Shown here: positions 25,685 through 37,814 of the stretch, piece after piece
Layout of the letters: every line of letters begins with the position of its first letter
How positions within the stretch are numbered: the stretch's first letter is position 1
DNA from: Candidatus Omnitrophota bacterium
GTDB taxonomy: Bacteria; Ratteibacteria; UBA8468; B48-G9; JAFGKM01
Direction: 5' to 3'
Assembly: GCA_023819375.1 (NCBI GenBank)
Contig: JAMWDI010000007.1
Location: 1 to 63,304 of the forward strand
DNA length: 63,304 nt
The notes under the pieces: generated by a model
The model's database searches: none
Seen by the model: the letters and a program-made list of their open reading frames with translations, nothing else
Told to the model about the DNA's origin: nothing
Translations under genes and position numbers: made by a program

Positions 25685-26588
25685 TTTTGAATCTTATCTC
25701 TGTTTCAATTTTTGCTGTATTATATTTTTGAATAATTTTAAGAAATTCAATTAGTGGAAAATTCTTAAATATATCTTGATAATCTTCCAAAAATTTTATT
25801 AATTCGTCTATTTTTAAAAATCCTCTTTTTAATTTTTCATATAACAAATCAAAATTTTCTTTTTCTATGTCAACAAAATTTTTTAGTTCCATATATATTT
25901 GGTTTTTCTTTTTTTCTTCAACTGTAAGATAAAACTCGTCTTCAATTGCTTTTTCTGCTTCTATACCAAATTCATATCCATACGGAGAAACTTCATCAAT
26001 AAAATTATCAATTTCTTTTAAAATTTTATTTGTTGCTTTTTTTCTATAATACAATCCAAAAATTATCGGTATTATTATAAGAAGGAAAATAAAATATAAA
26101 CCTGTTCCTGTGATACCCACAAACAGACCGAATCCTGGGGTTCCGTAATATATAATTTTTACATATTCAATAAAACCTGTTATTATTCCATTTTTCAATT
26201 TAAAAATAAAAGAATAAGATAGATCTAAGGTAATCAAAAATAATCCTAAAATTAATCCTCTTATGTAACCATAATCTTGTCCATTTTCCTCTGTCAAGGT
26301 AAAAGGAATTCCAAGAAATTTTTTTTCTTTCTTAAAAAAAATTTTAGATATTCTATTTAAATGACTTTTTAACTCATTTAAATTTTCAAAATTTCCGTAT
26401 AATACACATTCTTTTGAATTCTTCAAAATAGCACAAAATTTATTTATGTTTGTGTATATTTCCCATATTCCTGTTTCAGTTTTCAAAGTTTCTTCTTTTG
26501 TAAATCCAAGCCATCCTAACAATTGATAAGTTTTTTCATTTACTTTTTTAAAAAATTTTATGTTTTCATAAATTTTTTTGTTCTTCAT
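25665..26588 (-). CDS. membrane protein of unknown function
   Basis: 307 residues. Two strongly hydrophobic regions lie in the middle (GLILGLFLITLDLSYSFIF, about 113-131, and LYFIFLLIIIPIIFGLYY, about 166-183). They are flanked by a 110-residue charged N-terminal domain and a 120-residue helical, acidic C-terminal domain, both probably cytosolic. No family recognised. The 3' end overlaps the convergent fusion gene by 20 bases, and the 5' end is divergent from gyrB with overlapping -35 boxes. It is probably a genuine lineage-specific gene, since it has its own promoter. Confidence 0.55.
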   Translation of the reverse strand: MKNKKIYENIKFFKKVNEKTYQLLGWLGFTKEETLKTETGIWEIYTNINKFCAILKNSKECVLYGNFENLNELKSHLNRISKIFFKKEKKFLGIPFTLTEENGQDYGYIRGLILGLFLITLDLSYSFIFKLKNGIITGFIEYVKIIYYGTPGFGLFVGITGTGLYFIFLLIIIPIIFGLYYRKKATNKILKEIDNFIDEVSPYGYEFGIEAEKAIEDEFYLTVEEKKKNQIYMELKNFVDIEKENFDLLYEKLKRGFLKIDELIKFLEDYQDIFKNFPLIEFLKIIQKYNTAKIETEIRFKIKPSQE

Positions 26589-26598
26589 TTACAACTCT

Positions 26599-26627
26599 AT
26601 TTTATTACAGGTACATATTTTTGACAA
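26599..26627 (-). promoter_or_regulatory. promoter of the unknown membrane protein, leaderless type
   Basis: On the minus strand: TTGTCA (26627-26622), 17 bp, TAAAAT (26604-26599), 10 bases, ATG at 26588. Its -35 box shares five bases with the gyrB -35 box on the other strand. Confidence 0.55.
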
Positions 26628-26649
26628 CATTTTCAAAAAATGGTAAAAT
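26621..26649 (+). promoter_or_regulatory. gyrBA promoter
   Basis: TTGACA (26621-26626), 17 bp, TAAAAT (26644-26649). Expected start near 26656; the leader of about 20 bases carries AAAGGA before the ATG at 26676. Confidence 0.65.
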
Positions 26650-26651
26650 AA

Positions 26652-29045
<2,394 letters not shown>

Positions 29046-29057
29046 AAGGGAATTCTT

Positions 29058-31505
29058 ATGGAAGGAGAAAAAATTATAACAGTTGGGATAGAAGAGGAAA
29101 TGAAAGAGTCTTACCTTGATTATGCTATGAGTGTTATTATTGGTAGGGCTTTACCTGATGTTAGAGATGGTTTGAAACCTGTTCACAGAAGAATTTTATA
29201 TGGAATGCTTGAATTGGGGCTTGAACCTGGAAAACCATTTAAAAAATCAGCAAGAATTGTTGGAGAAGTCATGGGAAAATATCATCCACATGGAGATGCA
29301 CCAATTTATGAGGCAATAGCAAGAATGGCTCAGAAATTTTCATTGAGATATCCTTTAATAGAAGGGCAGGGGAATTTTGGTTCAATTGATGGAGATCCAC
29401 CAGCAGCCATGAGATATACTGAGGCACGTCTTGCTCCTATTGCTATGGAGATGCTTTATGATATTGATAAAGAAACAGTTGACTTTGTTCCAAATTTTGA
29501 TGAATCATTAATGGAACCAGAAGTTTTACCTAGTAAAATCCCTAATCTTTTGATAAATGGATCTTCTGGAATTGCTGTTGGAATGGCTACAAATATGCCA
29601 CCCCATAACCTTTCAGAGGTAATAGATGCGCTTATAAAATTGATAGAATTTCCAGATATAACAATAGAAGAATTAATGGAAGTTCTACCAGGGCCTGATT
29701 TTCCAACAGGTGGATTAATTTGTGGTAGAGAAGGAATATTGAATGCTTATAAAACAGGAAAAGGAATTATAACTTTAAGAGGAAAGGTTGAAGTTGAAGA
29801 GGAAAAAAATAAAGTAAACATAGTGATAAAAGAAATTCCTTTTGAAGTTAATAAGGCAAATCTTGTAGAAGAAATTGCAAAGTTAATTGAAAGTGAAAAA
29901 ATAAGAGGTATAAATGAGGTAAGGGATGAATCAGATAAAGAAGGAATAAGAGTAGTTCTTGAAGTTAAAAAGGGAGAAAATACAGACATAATAATAAATC
30001 AACTTTATAAACATACACAACTTCAAACTTCCTATGGAATAATTAATCTTGCTATTGTTAATAGGCAACCACGTTTGTTAAACTTAAAAGAGTTACTTCA
30101 ATTATTTATAGATTTTAGAAGAGAAGTTGTTATAAAAAGAACAAAGTTTGAATTAAAAAAAGCAGAAGAAAGACATCATATTTTACTTGGTTTAATTATT
30201 GCTCTTGATAATATAGATGAAGTAATAAAATTAATAAAAAATTCAAAAAGCATAGATGATGCAAGAACAAAATTAATAGATAGATTTAAAATAAGCGAAG
30301 TTCAAGCGAATGCTATTTTAAGTATGCCTTTGTCTAAGTTAACAGGTCTTGAAAGGGAAAAGATAATAAATGAAAAAACAGAATTGGAAAATAAAATCAA
30401 AAAATATAAAAGAATTCTTGAAGTCCCTGAGGAAGTAAAAAATATTATAAAAGAAGAATTACTTGACATTAAAAAGAAATATGGTGACGAAAGGAAAACT
30501 CAAATAATAGAAAATGTTGAGAAATTTGAAGAGGTAGATTTAATAAGACCTGAAGATATTGTTGTGACTATTTCATATGAAGGATATATAAAAAGAACAT
30601 CTCTTGATTCTTTTAAAAGACAAAGAAGAGGTGGAAAAGGTTTTATAGGTGCTTCAACAAAAGAAGAGGATTTTATAAAACACATGTTATTGACATCAAC
30701 CACAGATACACTTTTATTTTTTACAAATAAGGGTATAGTTCACTGGCTTAAGGGATATTTAATTCCTGAAGGGAGCAAAGTTTCAAAAGGCAAGCCCATA
30801 ATAAATCTTCTTAAAATTGGACAAGGAGAAAAAATATCTGCTGTTATCCCGGTAAAAGAATTTTCAAAAGATAAATACCTTATAATGTTAACAAAAAATG
30901 GTCTTGTTAAAAAAACTTCACTTGAAAAATATAGTAAACCCAGAAGAGGGGGAATAATAGGTATAGATTTAAAAGAAGGAGATGAGTTAATAGATGTAAA
31001 ATTATCTGACGGGAAAAGCGATATAATCTTAAATACAAAAAAGGGAATGGTTATAAGATTTCCAGAGAGTGAAGTCAGAACAGTTGGAAGAAGTGCAATG
31101 GGAGTTGTAGGTATTAGATTTAAAAAAGAAGAAGATGAGGTTGTTGGTGGAGAAATTGTAAATCCAACAGTAGAAAATTTATCCTTATTAACAGTTTGTG
31201 AAAGAGGATATGGTAAAAGAACTTTAATAAAAGAGTATAAAACTCAACATAGAGGAGGTAAAGGTATTATTGATATAAAGGTGAAAGAAAAAAATGGAAA
31301 AGTTATTGGAGCAAAACTTGTATCAGAGGAAGATGAAGTAATTCTTGTTACTCAAAAGGGAATTGTAATAAGAATTAAAGTTTCTGATGTAAGAATAATT
31401 GGAAGAAATACAGTTGGGGTACGACTTATAAATTTGCCAGAAGATGATATTATTACAGATGTAATAGTTGTTAAAAAAGAAGATAATGAAGAAGGAAAAA
31501 ATTAA
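29058..31505 (+). CDS. gyrA: DNA gyrase subunit A
   Basis: 815 residues. The catalytic tyrosine lies in [12 protein letters not shown] (about residue 119). The C-terminal β-pinwheel contains a GyrA-box-like QRRGGKG ([14 protein letters not shown]), which separates gyrase from Topo IV. In the quinolone-contact region [14 protein letters not shown], the positions equal to E. coli Ser83 and Asp87 are Ala and Glu. No ParC/ParE pair is in the window. gyrA is co-transcribed with gyrB and overlaps the archease gene. Confidence 0.97.
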   Translation: MEGEKIITVGIEEEMKESYLDYAMSVIIGRALPDVRDGLKPVHRRILYGMLELGLEPGKPFKKSARIVGEVMGKYHPHGDAPIYEAIARMAQKFSLRYPLIEGQGNFGSIDGDPPAAMRYTEARLAPIAMEMLYDIDKETVDFVPNFDESLMEPEVLPSKIPNLLINGSSGIAVGMATNMPPHNLSEVIDALIKLIEFPDITIEELMEVLPGPDFPTGGLICGREGILNAYKTGKGIITLRGKVEVEEEKNKVNIVIKEIPFEVNKANLVEEIAKLIESEKIRGINEVRDESDKEGIRVVLEVKKGENTDIIINQLYKHTQLQTSYGIINLAIVNRQPRLLNLKELLQLFIDFRREVVIKRTKFELKKAEERHHILLGLIIALDNIDEVIKLIKNSKSIDDARTKLIDRFKISEVQANAILSMPLSKLTGLEREKIINEKTELENKIKKYKRILEVPEEVKNIIKEELLDIKKKYGDERKTQIIENVEKFEEVDLIRPEDIVVTISYEGYIKRTSLDSFKRQRRGGKGFIGASTKEEDFIKHMLLTSTTDTLLFFTNKGIVHWLKGYLIPEGSKVSKGKPIINLLKIGQGEKISAVIPVKEFSKDKYLIMLTKNGLVKKTSLEKYSKPRRGGIIGIDLKEGDELIDVKLSDGKSDIILNTKKGMVIRFPESEVRTVGRSAMGVVGIRFKKEEDEVVGGEIVNPTVENLSLLTVCERGYGKRTLIKEYKTQHRGGKGIIDIKVKEKNGKVIGAKLVSEEDEVILVTQKGIVIRIKVSDVRIIGRNTVGVRLINLPEDDIITDVIVVKKEDNEEGKN

Positions 31506-31902
31506 AATTATAAATCATACTGCAGATATAGGGATAGAAGTTTTTGGGGATACAATAGAAGAACTTTTTTTAAATTCTGTTAAGGGTTTATATTTGGTTT
31601 CAGGAGTAAAATATAATGGAGAAAAAGGCTTTTTGGAGATTGAAATTAAAGAGAGTGTTCTTGAAGATTTGCTTGTAAAATTTTTAAATGAATTGATTTA
31701 CATTATGGAAACAAAAAAATTGGGTGGAGAAATAGAAAAAATACATCTTGAGAAAAAAGAAGATTTGTATATATTAAAAACAAAACTAAAAGTGAAATCT
31801 ATAGAGAAAATAGATAAAGAAGTCAAAGCCGCTACTTATCATAAATTAAAAATAGAGAAAAAAGAAGATGGTTTTTTAACAACTATAATTTTTGATTTAT
31901 AA
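31486..31902 (+). CDS. archease-like protein
   Basis: 138 residues from ATG 31486. [28 protein letters not shown] is the archease signature, with the metal-binding aspartate in HTADIG. The C-terminal [14 protein letters not shown] and final IIFDL complete it. Archease helps RtcB tRNA/RNA ligase turn over and form the guanylylated intermediate; no rtcB is in the window. A TTG at 31468 would extend it by six residues, but the ATG gives the normal N-terminus. The start overlaps gyrA by 20 bases. Confidence 0.85.
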   Translation: MKKEKIKIINHTADIGIEVFGDTIEELFLNSVKGLYLVSGVKYNGEKGFLEIEIKESVLEDLLVKFLNELIYIMETKKLGGEIEKIHLEKKEDLYILKTKLKVKSIEKIDKEVKAATYHKLKIEKKEDGFLTTIIFDL

Positions 31903-31914
31903 AGGAGTAAACTT

Positions 31915-32268
31915 ATGAATAAAAAAGAAAAAGAGTTTTTTCTAAAATTACTTGAAAAAGAAAAAGAAAGGGTATTTAAAAATCTTGCGCATGCAAGAGA
32001 AGTGATTGAAAAAAGTGAAAAAGGTGTTCCTACTCACATTGCTGATTATGGAACAGATGCTTTTGAAAAAAATCTTGAAGTTGGGCTTTCAAATTCAGAA
32101 AGTAAAATTCTTGAAGCAATAGATCTTGCAATTAAAAAAATTGAAGAAGGCACTTATGGAATATGTGAGAAATGCAAAAAGCCGATATCAAAGGAAAGAC
32201 TGAAAGTTTTGCCTTATGCAAGATTTTGTATAAAATGTCAAACAGAGAAAGAAAAAAGTGAAAAATAA
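31915..32268 (+). CDS. TraR/DksA family zinc-finger regulator
   Basis: 117 residues. An N-terminal coiled coil (KEFFLKLLEKEKERVF to about residue 70) is followed by CEKCKKPISKERLKVLPYARFC and IKC, the C4 zinc finger of DksA/TraR proteins. The segment DYGTDAFEKNLEVGLSN matches short DksA-like proteins of many phyla. Such proteins bind the RNA polymerase secondary channel, but the acidic tip (DxxDxA) of true DksA is not obvious here. The ATG has AAAGGAG upstream. lspA starts 11 bases before its stop. Confidence 0.8.
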   Translation: MNKKEKEFFLKLLEKEKERVFKNLAHAREVIEKSEKGVPTHIADYGTDAFEKNLEVGLSNSESKILEAIDLAIKKIEEGTYGICEKCKKPISKERLKVLPYARFCIKCQTEKEKSEK

Positions 32269-32710
32269 AATTAATTTATTTATTTTTATTACAACAACTC
32301 TCCTTTCTTGTTTTTTAGATCAAATAACAAAAAATTTTTTTATGAAAATTTTAGAAGAAAATGGAAATATAGAAATTTTTAAATTTCTTTCCTTTACACT
32401 TGTAAAAAATTATGGTATTTTCTTTGGGCTTTTTAATAATGATAAGATAAAAGTTTTTATGATTGCTTTTTCAGTTCTTGCAGTTTTTTTGATACCTATA
32501 TATTTTTTAAAAACTGAAAAAAAAGAAAAAATCTTTCAATTTTCACTTGGTCTAATAGAAGGTGGGATTCTTGGAAACTTAATTGATAGAATAAAAAATG
32601 GGTATGTTATTGATTTTATAAATTTTCATTTCTGGCCAGTTTTTAATTTTGCAGATAGTTTTATAGTTATAGGAGTAATTATATTTTTTTTAAATCAATT
32701 AAGAGGATAA
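32258..32710 (+). CDS. lspA: lipoprotein signal peptidase
   Basis: 150 residues, four membrane helices. Conserved segments: FLDQITKNFF near the N-terminus, FTLVKNYGIFFGL (the usual NxGxxFG), GNLIDRIKNGYVIDFI with the first catalytic aspartate, and FNFADSFIVIG with the second. It removes signal peptides from diacylglyceryl prolipoproteins. lgt, the previous step of the pathway, follows immediately. Confidence 0.95.
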   Translation: MKNKINLFIFITTTLLSCFLDQITKNFFMKILEENGNIEIFKFLSFTLVKNYGIFFGLFNNDKIKVFMIAFSVLAVFLIPIYFLKTEKKEKIFQFSLGLIEGGILGNLIDRIKNGYVIDFINFHFWPVFNFADSFIVIGVIIFFLNQLRG

Positions 32711-32711
32711 A

Positions 32712-33458
32712 ATGCATCCAATTTTTTTCAAAATCGGTAATTTTGTCATTTACTGGTATGGAGTTTTTGTGGCTTTGGGAGTTTTTATTTCTGCTTATTT
32801 TTTTCAAAAAGATTGTTTAAAAGAGGGTTATAATGAAAAATTAATATCAGAAGTCATATTTGGAATAATTTTAACTGGAATAGTTGGGGCAAGATTATTA
32901 CATATACTTGTTAATATTCGCTATTACATCTTGTATCCTTTTGAAATAATAAAAATAAGAAATGGGGGACTTGCTATTGAAGGTGCTGTGATATTCTCTC
33001 TTTTTTTTATATTGTTATACACAAAAACAAAACAAATTTCAACACTTAAACTTTTGGATATTATTTCAATTTATGTTCCTCTTGGACAATCAATAGGAAG
33101 AATTGGGTGTTTTTTGAATGGGTGTTGTTATGGGAAAAAAACAGATTTCTTTTTGGGTATAAAATTTCCTTTTACAGAAATAAAAGTTCACCCTACACAA
33201 CTTTATTATTCATTTTTTAACTGTTTACTTTTTATCTTTCTTTACAAATTGTCTAAAAAGTTAAAGAAGGGAAGTGGTTTTATATTTTCAATTTATCTTA
33301 TTGGTTTTTCTTTTATCAGATATTTTATTGATTTTTTAAGAGGGGATCTTAAAAAAACATCCTTAAATTTATATCCTACTCAAACAATAGCAATTTTGAT
33401 TTTCTTTTTTACAAGCATCTTTATAGTCTTTAATTTAAAAAAGAAAGGAGGTGAATAA
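32712..33458 (+). CDS. lgt: prolipoprotein diacylglyceryl transferase
   Basis: 248 residues, multi-pass. The Lgt signature GRIGCFLNGCCYGKKT lies near residue 127, with YWYGVFVALGVF at the N-terminus and GGLAIEGAVI in the middle; VHPTQLYYSFF and RYFIDFLRGD also fit. It attaches diacylglycerol to the lipobox cysteine of prelipoproteins. It lies one base after lspA. Its last codons contain the AGGAGGTGA ribosome site of the next gene. Confidence 0.95.
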   Translation: MHPIFFKIGNFVIYWYGVFVALGVFISAYFFQKDCLKEGYNEKLISEVIFGIILTGIVGARLLHILVNIRYYILYPFEIIKIRNGGLAIEGAVIFSLFFILLYTKTKQISTLKLLDIISIYVPLGQSIGRIGCFLNGCCYGKKTDFFLGIKFPFTEIKVHPTQLYYSFFNCLLFIFLYKLSKKLKKGSGFIFSIYLIGFSFIRYFIDFLRGDLKKTSLNLYPTQTIAILIFFFTSIFIVFNLKKKGGE

Positions 33459-33460
33459 TT

Positions 33461-33826
33461 TTGGCAAAACTAATTTTTGATTATCCTTTTATGGCAAAGG
33501 AATATGAACTTAAAAAAGAGGTAATTTTTATAGGAAGACAAAATACAAATGATATCACTATTCCCGACTATACATATTTTAGAAACCTCCCTGAAACTAC
33601 TCAAAGATTATATTTATCATCATTGACAAAGGTTTCGAGAATTCACGCTAAAATAACAAAGAAAAAAGATGGTTGGTATATAGAAGATGTTGGAACAAGT
33701 GGCCTTGGAAGTCAATATGGAACTTATGTGAATATGGCACGACTTGAAGTTAAAAAACCATATAAACTTGAAAATAATGATGAAATACAATTTGGACCTG
33801 TAAAATGTAAGTTTGTTGAAGAATAA
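33461..33826 (+). CDS. FHA-domain protein
   Basis: 121 residues. IFIGRQNTNDITI, VSRIHAKITKKKDGWYIEDVGTSG-type segments and GTYVN form a forkhead-associated domain that binds phosphothreonine; the RIH, GR and N residues are visible. An insertion of about 20 residues separates the first two motifs. The start is TTG 33461, placed 10 bases after AAAGGAGGTGA, the strongest Shine-Dalgarno sequence in the window; the first ATG (33491) would cut into the fold. No Ser/Thr kinase gene is nearby. Confidence 0.8.
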   Translation: MAKLIFDYPFMAKEYELKKEVIFIGRQNTNDITIPDYTYFRNLPETTQRLYLSSLTKVSRIHAKITKKKDGWYIEDVGTSGLGSQYGTYVNMARLEVKKPYKLENNDEIQFGPVKCKFVEE

Positions 33827-33842
33827 GAATAAACGAATTATT

Positions 33843-33870
33843 TTGAAACTGTTTTTTGAAAAATCCATCT
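33843..33870 (+). promoter_or_regulatory. possible heat-shock (sigma32-like) promoter of clpB
   Basis: TTTGAAA (33842-33848), 14 bp, ATCCATCT (33863-33870). E. coli sigma32 promoters read CTTGAAA and CCCCATNT with a similar gap. A housekeeping -10 box at the right distance is poor. The ribosome site GGGAAGGA follows. Confidence 0.4.
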
Positions 33871-33893
33871 AAAAAATAAAAGGGAAGGAAAAA

Positions 33894-36488
33894 ATGAACC
33901 TTGAAAAATTTACTATAAAAGCCCAAGAGGCTTTGATGAATTCACAAGCAATTGCTCAAGAGAAAAAAAATAGTGAAGTTGACATTCCTCATCTTGCGTA
34001 TGTTCTTGTTGATAATGATGAAACAATAAATGAGATTTTAAATACAATGGGGGTTAATGTTGAAAATTTAAAAAGAGAAATAGAATATGAAATAGAAAGG
34101 TTGCCTAAAATTTCTGGCTCTAAAGCAGGTCTTTATATTTCACCATTATTAAATCAGGTTTTTTACAAAAGTCAAAATTATGCAAAATTTTTTGGTGATG
34201 AATATATAGGGGTTGAACATCTTTTCATTGCCATTTCAGAAGTAGATTCAGAAGTTAAAAAAATTTTTGAAAAATATAATATTTTTAAAGATAGAATATT
34301 GAAAATAATTCAGCAATTAAGAAATGGAGAAAAAATAACAGATAGAGATGCGGAAACAAAATATAAAATTCTTGAGAAATACACAAGGGACCTTACAGAT
34401 CTTGCAAGAAAAGGGAAAATAGACCCTGTTATAGGAAGAGATGAGGAGATAAGACGAGTTATTCAGGTTTTATCAAGAAGAACAAAGAACAATCCTGTTT
34501 TGATTGGAGAACCTGGGGTTGGAAAAACAGCAATTGTTGAAGGACTTGCAAGAAGAATAGTTTCTGGAGATGTCCCAGAAACATTAAAAAATAAAAAAAT
34601 TCTTGCCCTTGATCTTGGTGCTCTTGTTGCAGGAACTAAATATAGAGGAGAATTTGAGGATAGATTGAAAGCACTTCTTAAGGAAATAGAAAAAAGGGAA
34701 GGAGAGATAATTTTGTTTATTGATGAACTTCATACTCTTGTTGGAGCAGGGGCTGCTGAAGGAGCAATAGATGCTTCAAATATGTTAAAACCTGCACTTG
34801 CAAGGGGAATTTTAAGATGCATAGGGGCAACAACTCTTGACGAATACAGGAAATATATAGAAAAAGATAGGGCTCTTGAAAGAAGATTTCAGCCAGTTTA
34901 TGTAAAGGAACCGACAGTAGAAGAAACAATTTCAATTTTAAGAGGATTAAAAGAAAAATATGAAGTTCATCATGGAGTTAAAATAACAGATAGTGCTATT
35001 GTTGCTGCAGCAGTACTTTCCCATAGATATATAAGTGATAGGTTTCTTCCAGATAAAGCAATAGATTTAATTGATGAAGCGGCAAGTAAATTGAAAATGG
35101 AAATTGAAAGTATGCCTGTTGAACTTGATGAAATAGAAAGAAGAATTACTCAACTTGAAATAGAAAGACAGGCATTGAAAAGAGAAAATTCTCCAGAGGT
35201 TCAGGAAAGGCTTGAAAAACTTGAAAAAGAAATTGAAGAATTGAGGAAAGAAAGAAATGAACTTTATAAACAGTGGTCAGCAGAAAAGGAAATAGTTGAG
35301 AAAATAAGAAAAATAAAGGAACAGATTGAAATCACAAGAAATCTTATTGAAAAGGCACAGCGAGAAGGGGATCTTGATAAGGCAGCAGAATATAAATATG
35401 GAAGAATGATAGAACTTAATAAGCAACTTGAAGAAGAAACTAAAAAATTAAAAACAATACAGAAAGGAAAAGGACTTTTGAAGGATGAAGTGACAGAAGA
35501 AGATATAGCAGAAATAGTTTCAAAGTGGACTGGTATCCCTATTTCAAAGATGCTTGAAGGAGAAGTAGAAAAATTAATTCATATGGAAGAGAGGCTTTCT
35601 AAAAGAGTTGTTGGACAAGAAGAGGCAATAAGAGCGATCTCTAATGCAATAAGAAGGAGTAGAGCAGGCCTTTCAGATCCAAATAGACCAATTGGTTCAT
35701 TTATATTTCTTGGCCCTACAGGAGTTGGTAAAACAGAACTTGCAAAAGCACTTGCAGAATTTCTATTTAATGATGAAAATGCTCTTGTACGTATTGATAT
35801 GAGTGAATATATGGAAAAACATGCAGTTTCACGACTTATAGGCGCTCCACCTGGATATGTAGGATACGAAGAGGGTGGACAACTAACAGAAAGGATAAGA
35901 AGAAGACCTTACAGTGTGATTTTACTTGACGAAATAGAAAAGGCACATCCTGATGTGTTTAATATTTTACTTCAACTTCTTGATGATGGGCGTCTTACAG
36001 ATGGGCATGGAAGAACAGTTGATTTTAGAAATACAGTAGTTATTATGACTTCCAATATAGGTAGTCAATTTATCACTTCCTTTAAAGATGAAAAAATAAT
36101 AAAAGAGAAAATAATGGAAACTTTGAAAACAAAATTTAGACCTGAATTTTTAAATAGGATTGATGAAATAATAATATTTAACAAATTGAAAAAAGAAGAC
36201 ATTTTAAAAATTGTCGATATTCAAATCTCCTATTTACAAAATCGTCTCAATGATAAAAAAATTAAAATTGAGTTAACAGAACAAGGTAAAAATTATCTTG
36301 CAGAAAAAGGTTATGATGAGAATTTTGGGGCAAGACCGCTGAAACGTTTAATTCAAAAAGAAATAGAAAATCCACTTGCAATAAAAATATTATCTGGAGA
36401 GTTTAAAGAAGGTGATAAAATTATTATCGATGTTAAAGATGGAATTTTAACCTTTAATAAAAAAGTGGAAAACGAGGTTTCAATTTAA
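33894..36488 (+). CDS. clpB: ATP-dependent disaggregase ClpB
   Basis: 864 residues. The N-domain ([18 protein letters not shown]) is followed by AAA1 with [15 protein letters not shown] and [15 protein letters not shown], the middle coiled coil (about 405-530) that marks ClpB rather than ClpA/C, and AAA2 with [31 protein letters not shown] and the C-terminal [18 protein letters not shown]. It rescues aggregated proteins together with DnaK. The nitrilase gene overlaps its stop by one base. Confidence 0.97.
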   Translation: MNLEKFTIKAQEALMNSQAIAQEKKNSEVDIPHLAYVLVDNDETINEILNTMGVNVENLKREIEYEIERLPKISGSKAGLYISPLLNQVFYKSQNYAKFFGDEYIGVEHLFIAISEVDSEVKKIFEKYNIFKDRILKIIQQLRNGEKITDRDAETKYKILEKYTRDLTDLARKGKIDPVIGRDEEIRRVIQVLSRRTKNNPVLIGEPGVGKTAIVEGLARRIVSGDVPETLKNKKILALDLGALVAGTKYRGEFEDRLKALLKEIEKREGEIILFIDELHTLVGAGAAEGAIDASNMLKPALARGILRCIGATTLDEYRKYIEKDRALERRFQPVYVKEPTVEETISILRGLKEKYEVHHGVKITDSAIVAAAVLSHRYISDRFLPDKAIDLIDEAASKLKMEIESMPVELDEIERRITQLEIERQALKRENSPEVQERLEKLEKEIEELRKERNELYKQWSAEKEIVEKIRKIKEQIEITRNLIEKAQREGDLDKAAEYKYGRMIELNKQLEEETKKLKTIQKGKGLLKDEVTEEDIAEIVSKWTGIPISKMLEGEVEKLIHMEERLSKRVVGQEEAIRAISNAIRRSRAGLSDPNRPIGSFIFLGPTGVGKTELAKALAEFLFNDENALVRIDMSEYMEKHAVSRLIGAPPGYVGYEEGGQLTERIRRRPYSVILLDEIEKAHPDVFNILLQLLDDGRLTDGHGRTVDFRNTVVIMTSNIGSQFITSFKDEKIIKEKIMETLKTKFRPEFLNRIDEIIIFNKLKKEDILKIVDIQISYLQNRLNDKKIKIELTEQGKNYLAEKGYDENFGARPLKRLIQKEIENPLAIKILSGEFKEGDKIIIDVKDGILTFNKKVENEVSI

Positions 36489-37399
36489 TGAAAGTTGTAA
36501 CCATTTCAATGGCTCTTGAATTTAGAAAAGTAAAAAATATTGAAGAAAATCTTGATTATGTGAAAAATCTTTTTGAGGAAATTAAAAATATATCTCCATG
36601 TTTTGTTGTTCTACCAGAGGTTTTTGCTTTTGCAGGGCTTCCTTGTCTTTATAAGAATATAAAAAAAGAAGAAATTGAAAAAGTTAAAAATTTTTTAGTA
36701 GATATTGCTAAAAAAACAAATTGCTGGATTGTTGGATCAACTTATGATATGGAGAAAGACAAAATTTTTAATAGATGTTTCTTCATTAATAGAAAAGGAG
36801 AAATTGTTGGGAAATATGATAAAATTCATCCTACTGAAGACGAAATGGAAAATGGAATATATCCTGGAAGCAAAAAACAATTGCCTACAGACACAGAATT
36901 TGGAAAAATAGGAGCATTTATATGTTTTGACGCTAATTGGCCTGAAAATTTAAAATATCAAATAGATAATGGAGCACGTCTATTTGTTTTTTCTTCCGCT
37001 TTTCCAGGTGGTAGAATATTAAATTCAATATCTCTTTTGTATCAAATTTTTATTATTTCAGGGGTTTGGCATTTGAAATCAGGAATAATTGATAATACTG
37101 GGAGATGGATAAAAAGAACTGATAGATTTTCATATTGGGTATGGGCAGATATTAATATTGAAAGAACTGTTTTTCACTGGGATTATCAAGGAGATAAAAT
37201 TAAAGAGATTATTAGAAAATATGGCGATAAGGTACAAATAGAGACATTTGGAGATGAGGCACTTTTTACAATAGAAACACTTGATAAAAATTTATCAGTT
37301 AGTCAAATAATAAAAGAATTTTCCTTAGTTACATATAAAGATTACATAAAAAGAGCAGAGAGAAAACAAAACGAAAAAAGGAGTTGTTTACAGGAATAG
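36488..37399 (+). CDS. carbon-nitrogen hydrolase (nitrilase superfamily)
   Basis: 303 residues. The Glu-Lys-Cys triad is present: VLPEVFAF (Glu, about 41), GKYDKIHPTE (Lys, about 115) and GAFICFDANWPE (Cys, about 146). Members hydrolyse amides, nitriles or carbamoyl compounds in the cytosol. The closest visible style is the amidase/N-carbamoyl hydrolase type, but the substrate cannot be called. It is probably co-transcribed with clpB because its ATG overlaps the clpB stop. Confidence 0.85.
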   Translation: MKVVTISMALEFRKVKNIEENLDYVKNLFEEIKNISPCFVVLPEVFAFAGLPCLYKNIKKEEIEKVKNFLVDIAKKTNCWIVGSTYDMEKDKIFNRCFFINRKGEIVGKYDKIHPTEDEMENGIYPGSKKQLPTDTEFGKIGAFICFDANWPENLKYQIDNGARLFVFSSAFPGGRILNSISLLYQIFIISGVWHLKSGIIDNTGRWIKRTDRFSYWVWADINIERTVFHWDYQGDKIKEIIRKYGDKVQIETFGDEALFTIETLDKNLSVSQIIKEFSLVTYKDYIKRAERKQNEKRSCLQE

Positions 37400-37414
37400 T
37401 AAAAAAAGTATAAT
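37387..37414 (+). promoter_or_regulatory. promoter of the tolR-tolA-tolB genes, leaderless type
   Basis: TTTACA (37387-37392), 16 bp, TATAAT (37409-37414), 7 bases, ATG 37422. No ribosome site is possible in that space. Confidence 0.5.
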
Positions 37415-37421
37415 TTAATTT

Positions 37422-37814
37422 ATGGAAATTAGGAACAAAGATGGCAAAGAAATTACTCAAATAAATATAACAAATCTTGTAGATATTGCTTTAACACTTG
37501 TAATTATCCTTCTTATGGTTGGTCCGTTGATTGAGCAAGGAATAGAAGTTTCCTTGCCTGAAACATCCCCATATGAAATGAAAATTGAAAAAAGTTTAAT
37601 AATAACAGTTGCTCCTGAAGATAAGTATTTTATTGGAGATAGACAAGTAAATTTAGGTGAACTTTATAGTATTTTAAAAGAAAAAAGTAAAGAGGGTGTT
37701 TCTGTTATTGTTAAAGGAGACAAAAGAGTATCTTATGAAAATATAATTAAAGTTCTTGATATAGTAAAAAAATGCAAGATAGAATTGATTGGACTTGCTA
37801 CACAAACCGAATAA
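37422..37814 (+). CDS. tolR: ExbD/TolR biopolymer transport protein
   Basis: 130 residues. A short cytosolic start, then INITNLVDIALTLVIILLMV with the essential membrane aspartate (NLVDIALTL, about residue 22), then a periplasmic domain ending in VIVKGDKRVSYENIIKVLD. ExbD/TolR couples proton flow in the TolQ/ExbB channel to the TolA/TonB arm. The next gene overlaps by 43 bases. Confidence 0.9.
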   Translation: MEIRNKDGKEITQINITNLVDIALTLVIILLMVGPLIEQGIEVSLPETSPYEMKIEKSLIITVAPEDKYFIGDRQVNLGELYSILKEKSKEGVSVIVKGDKRVSYENIIKVLDIVKKCKIELIGLATQTE

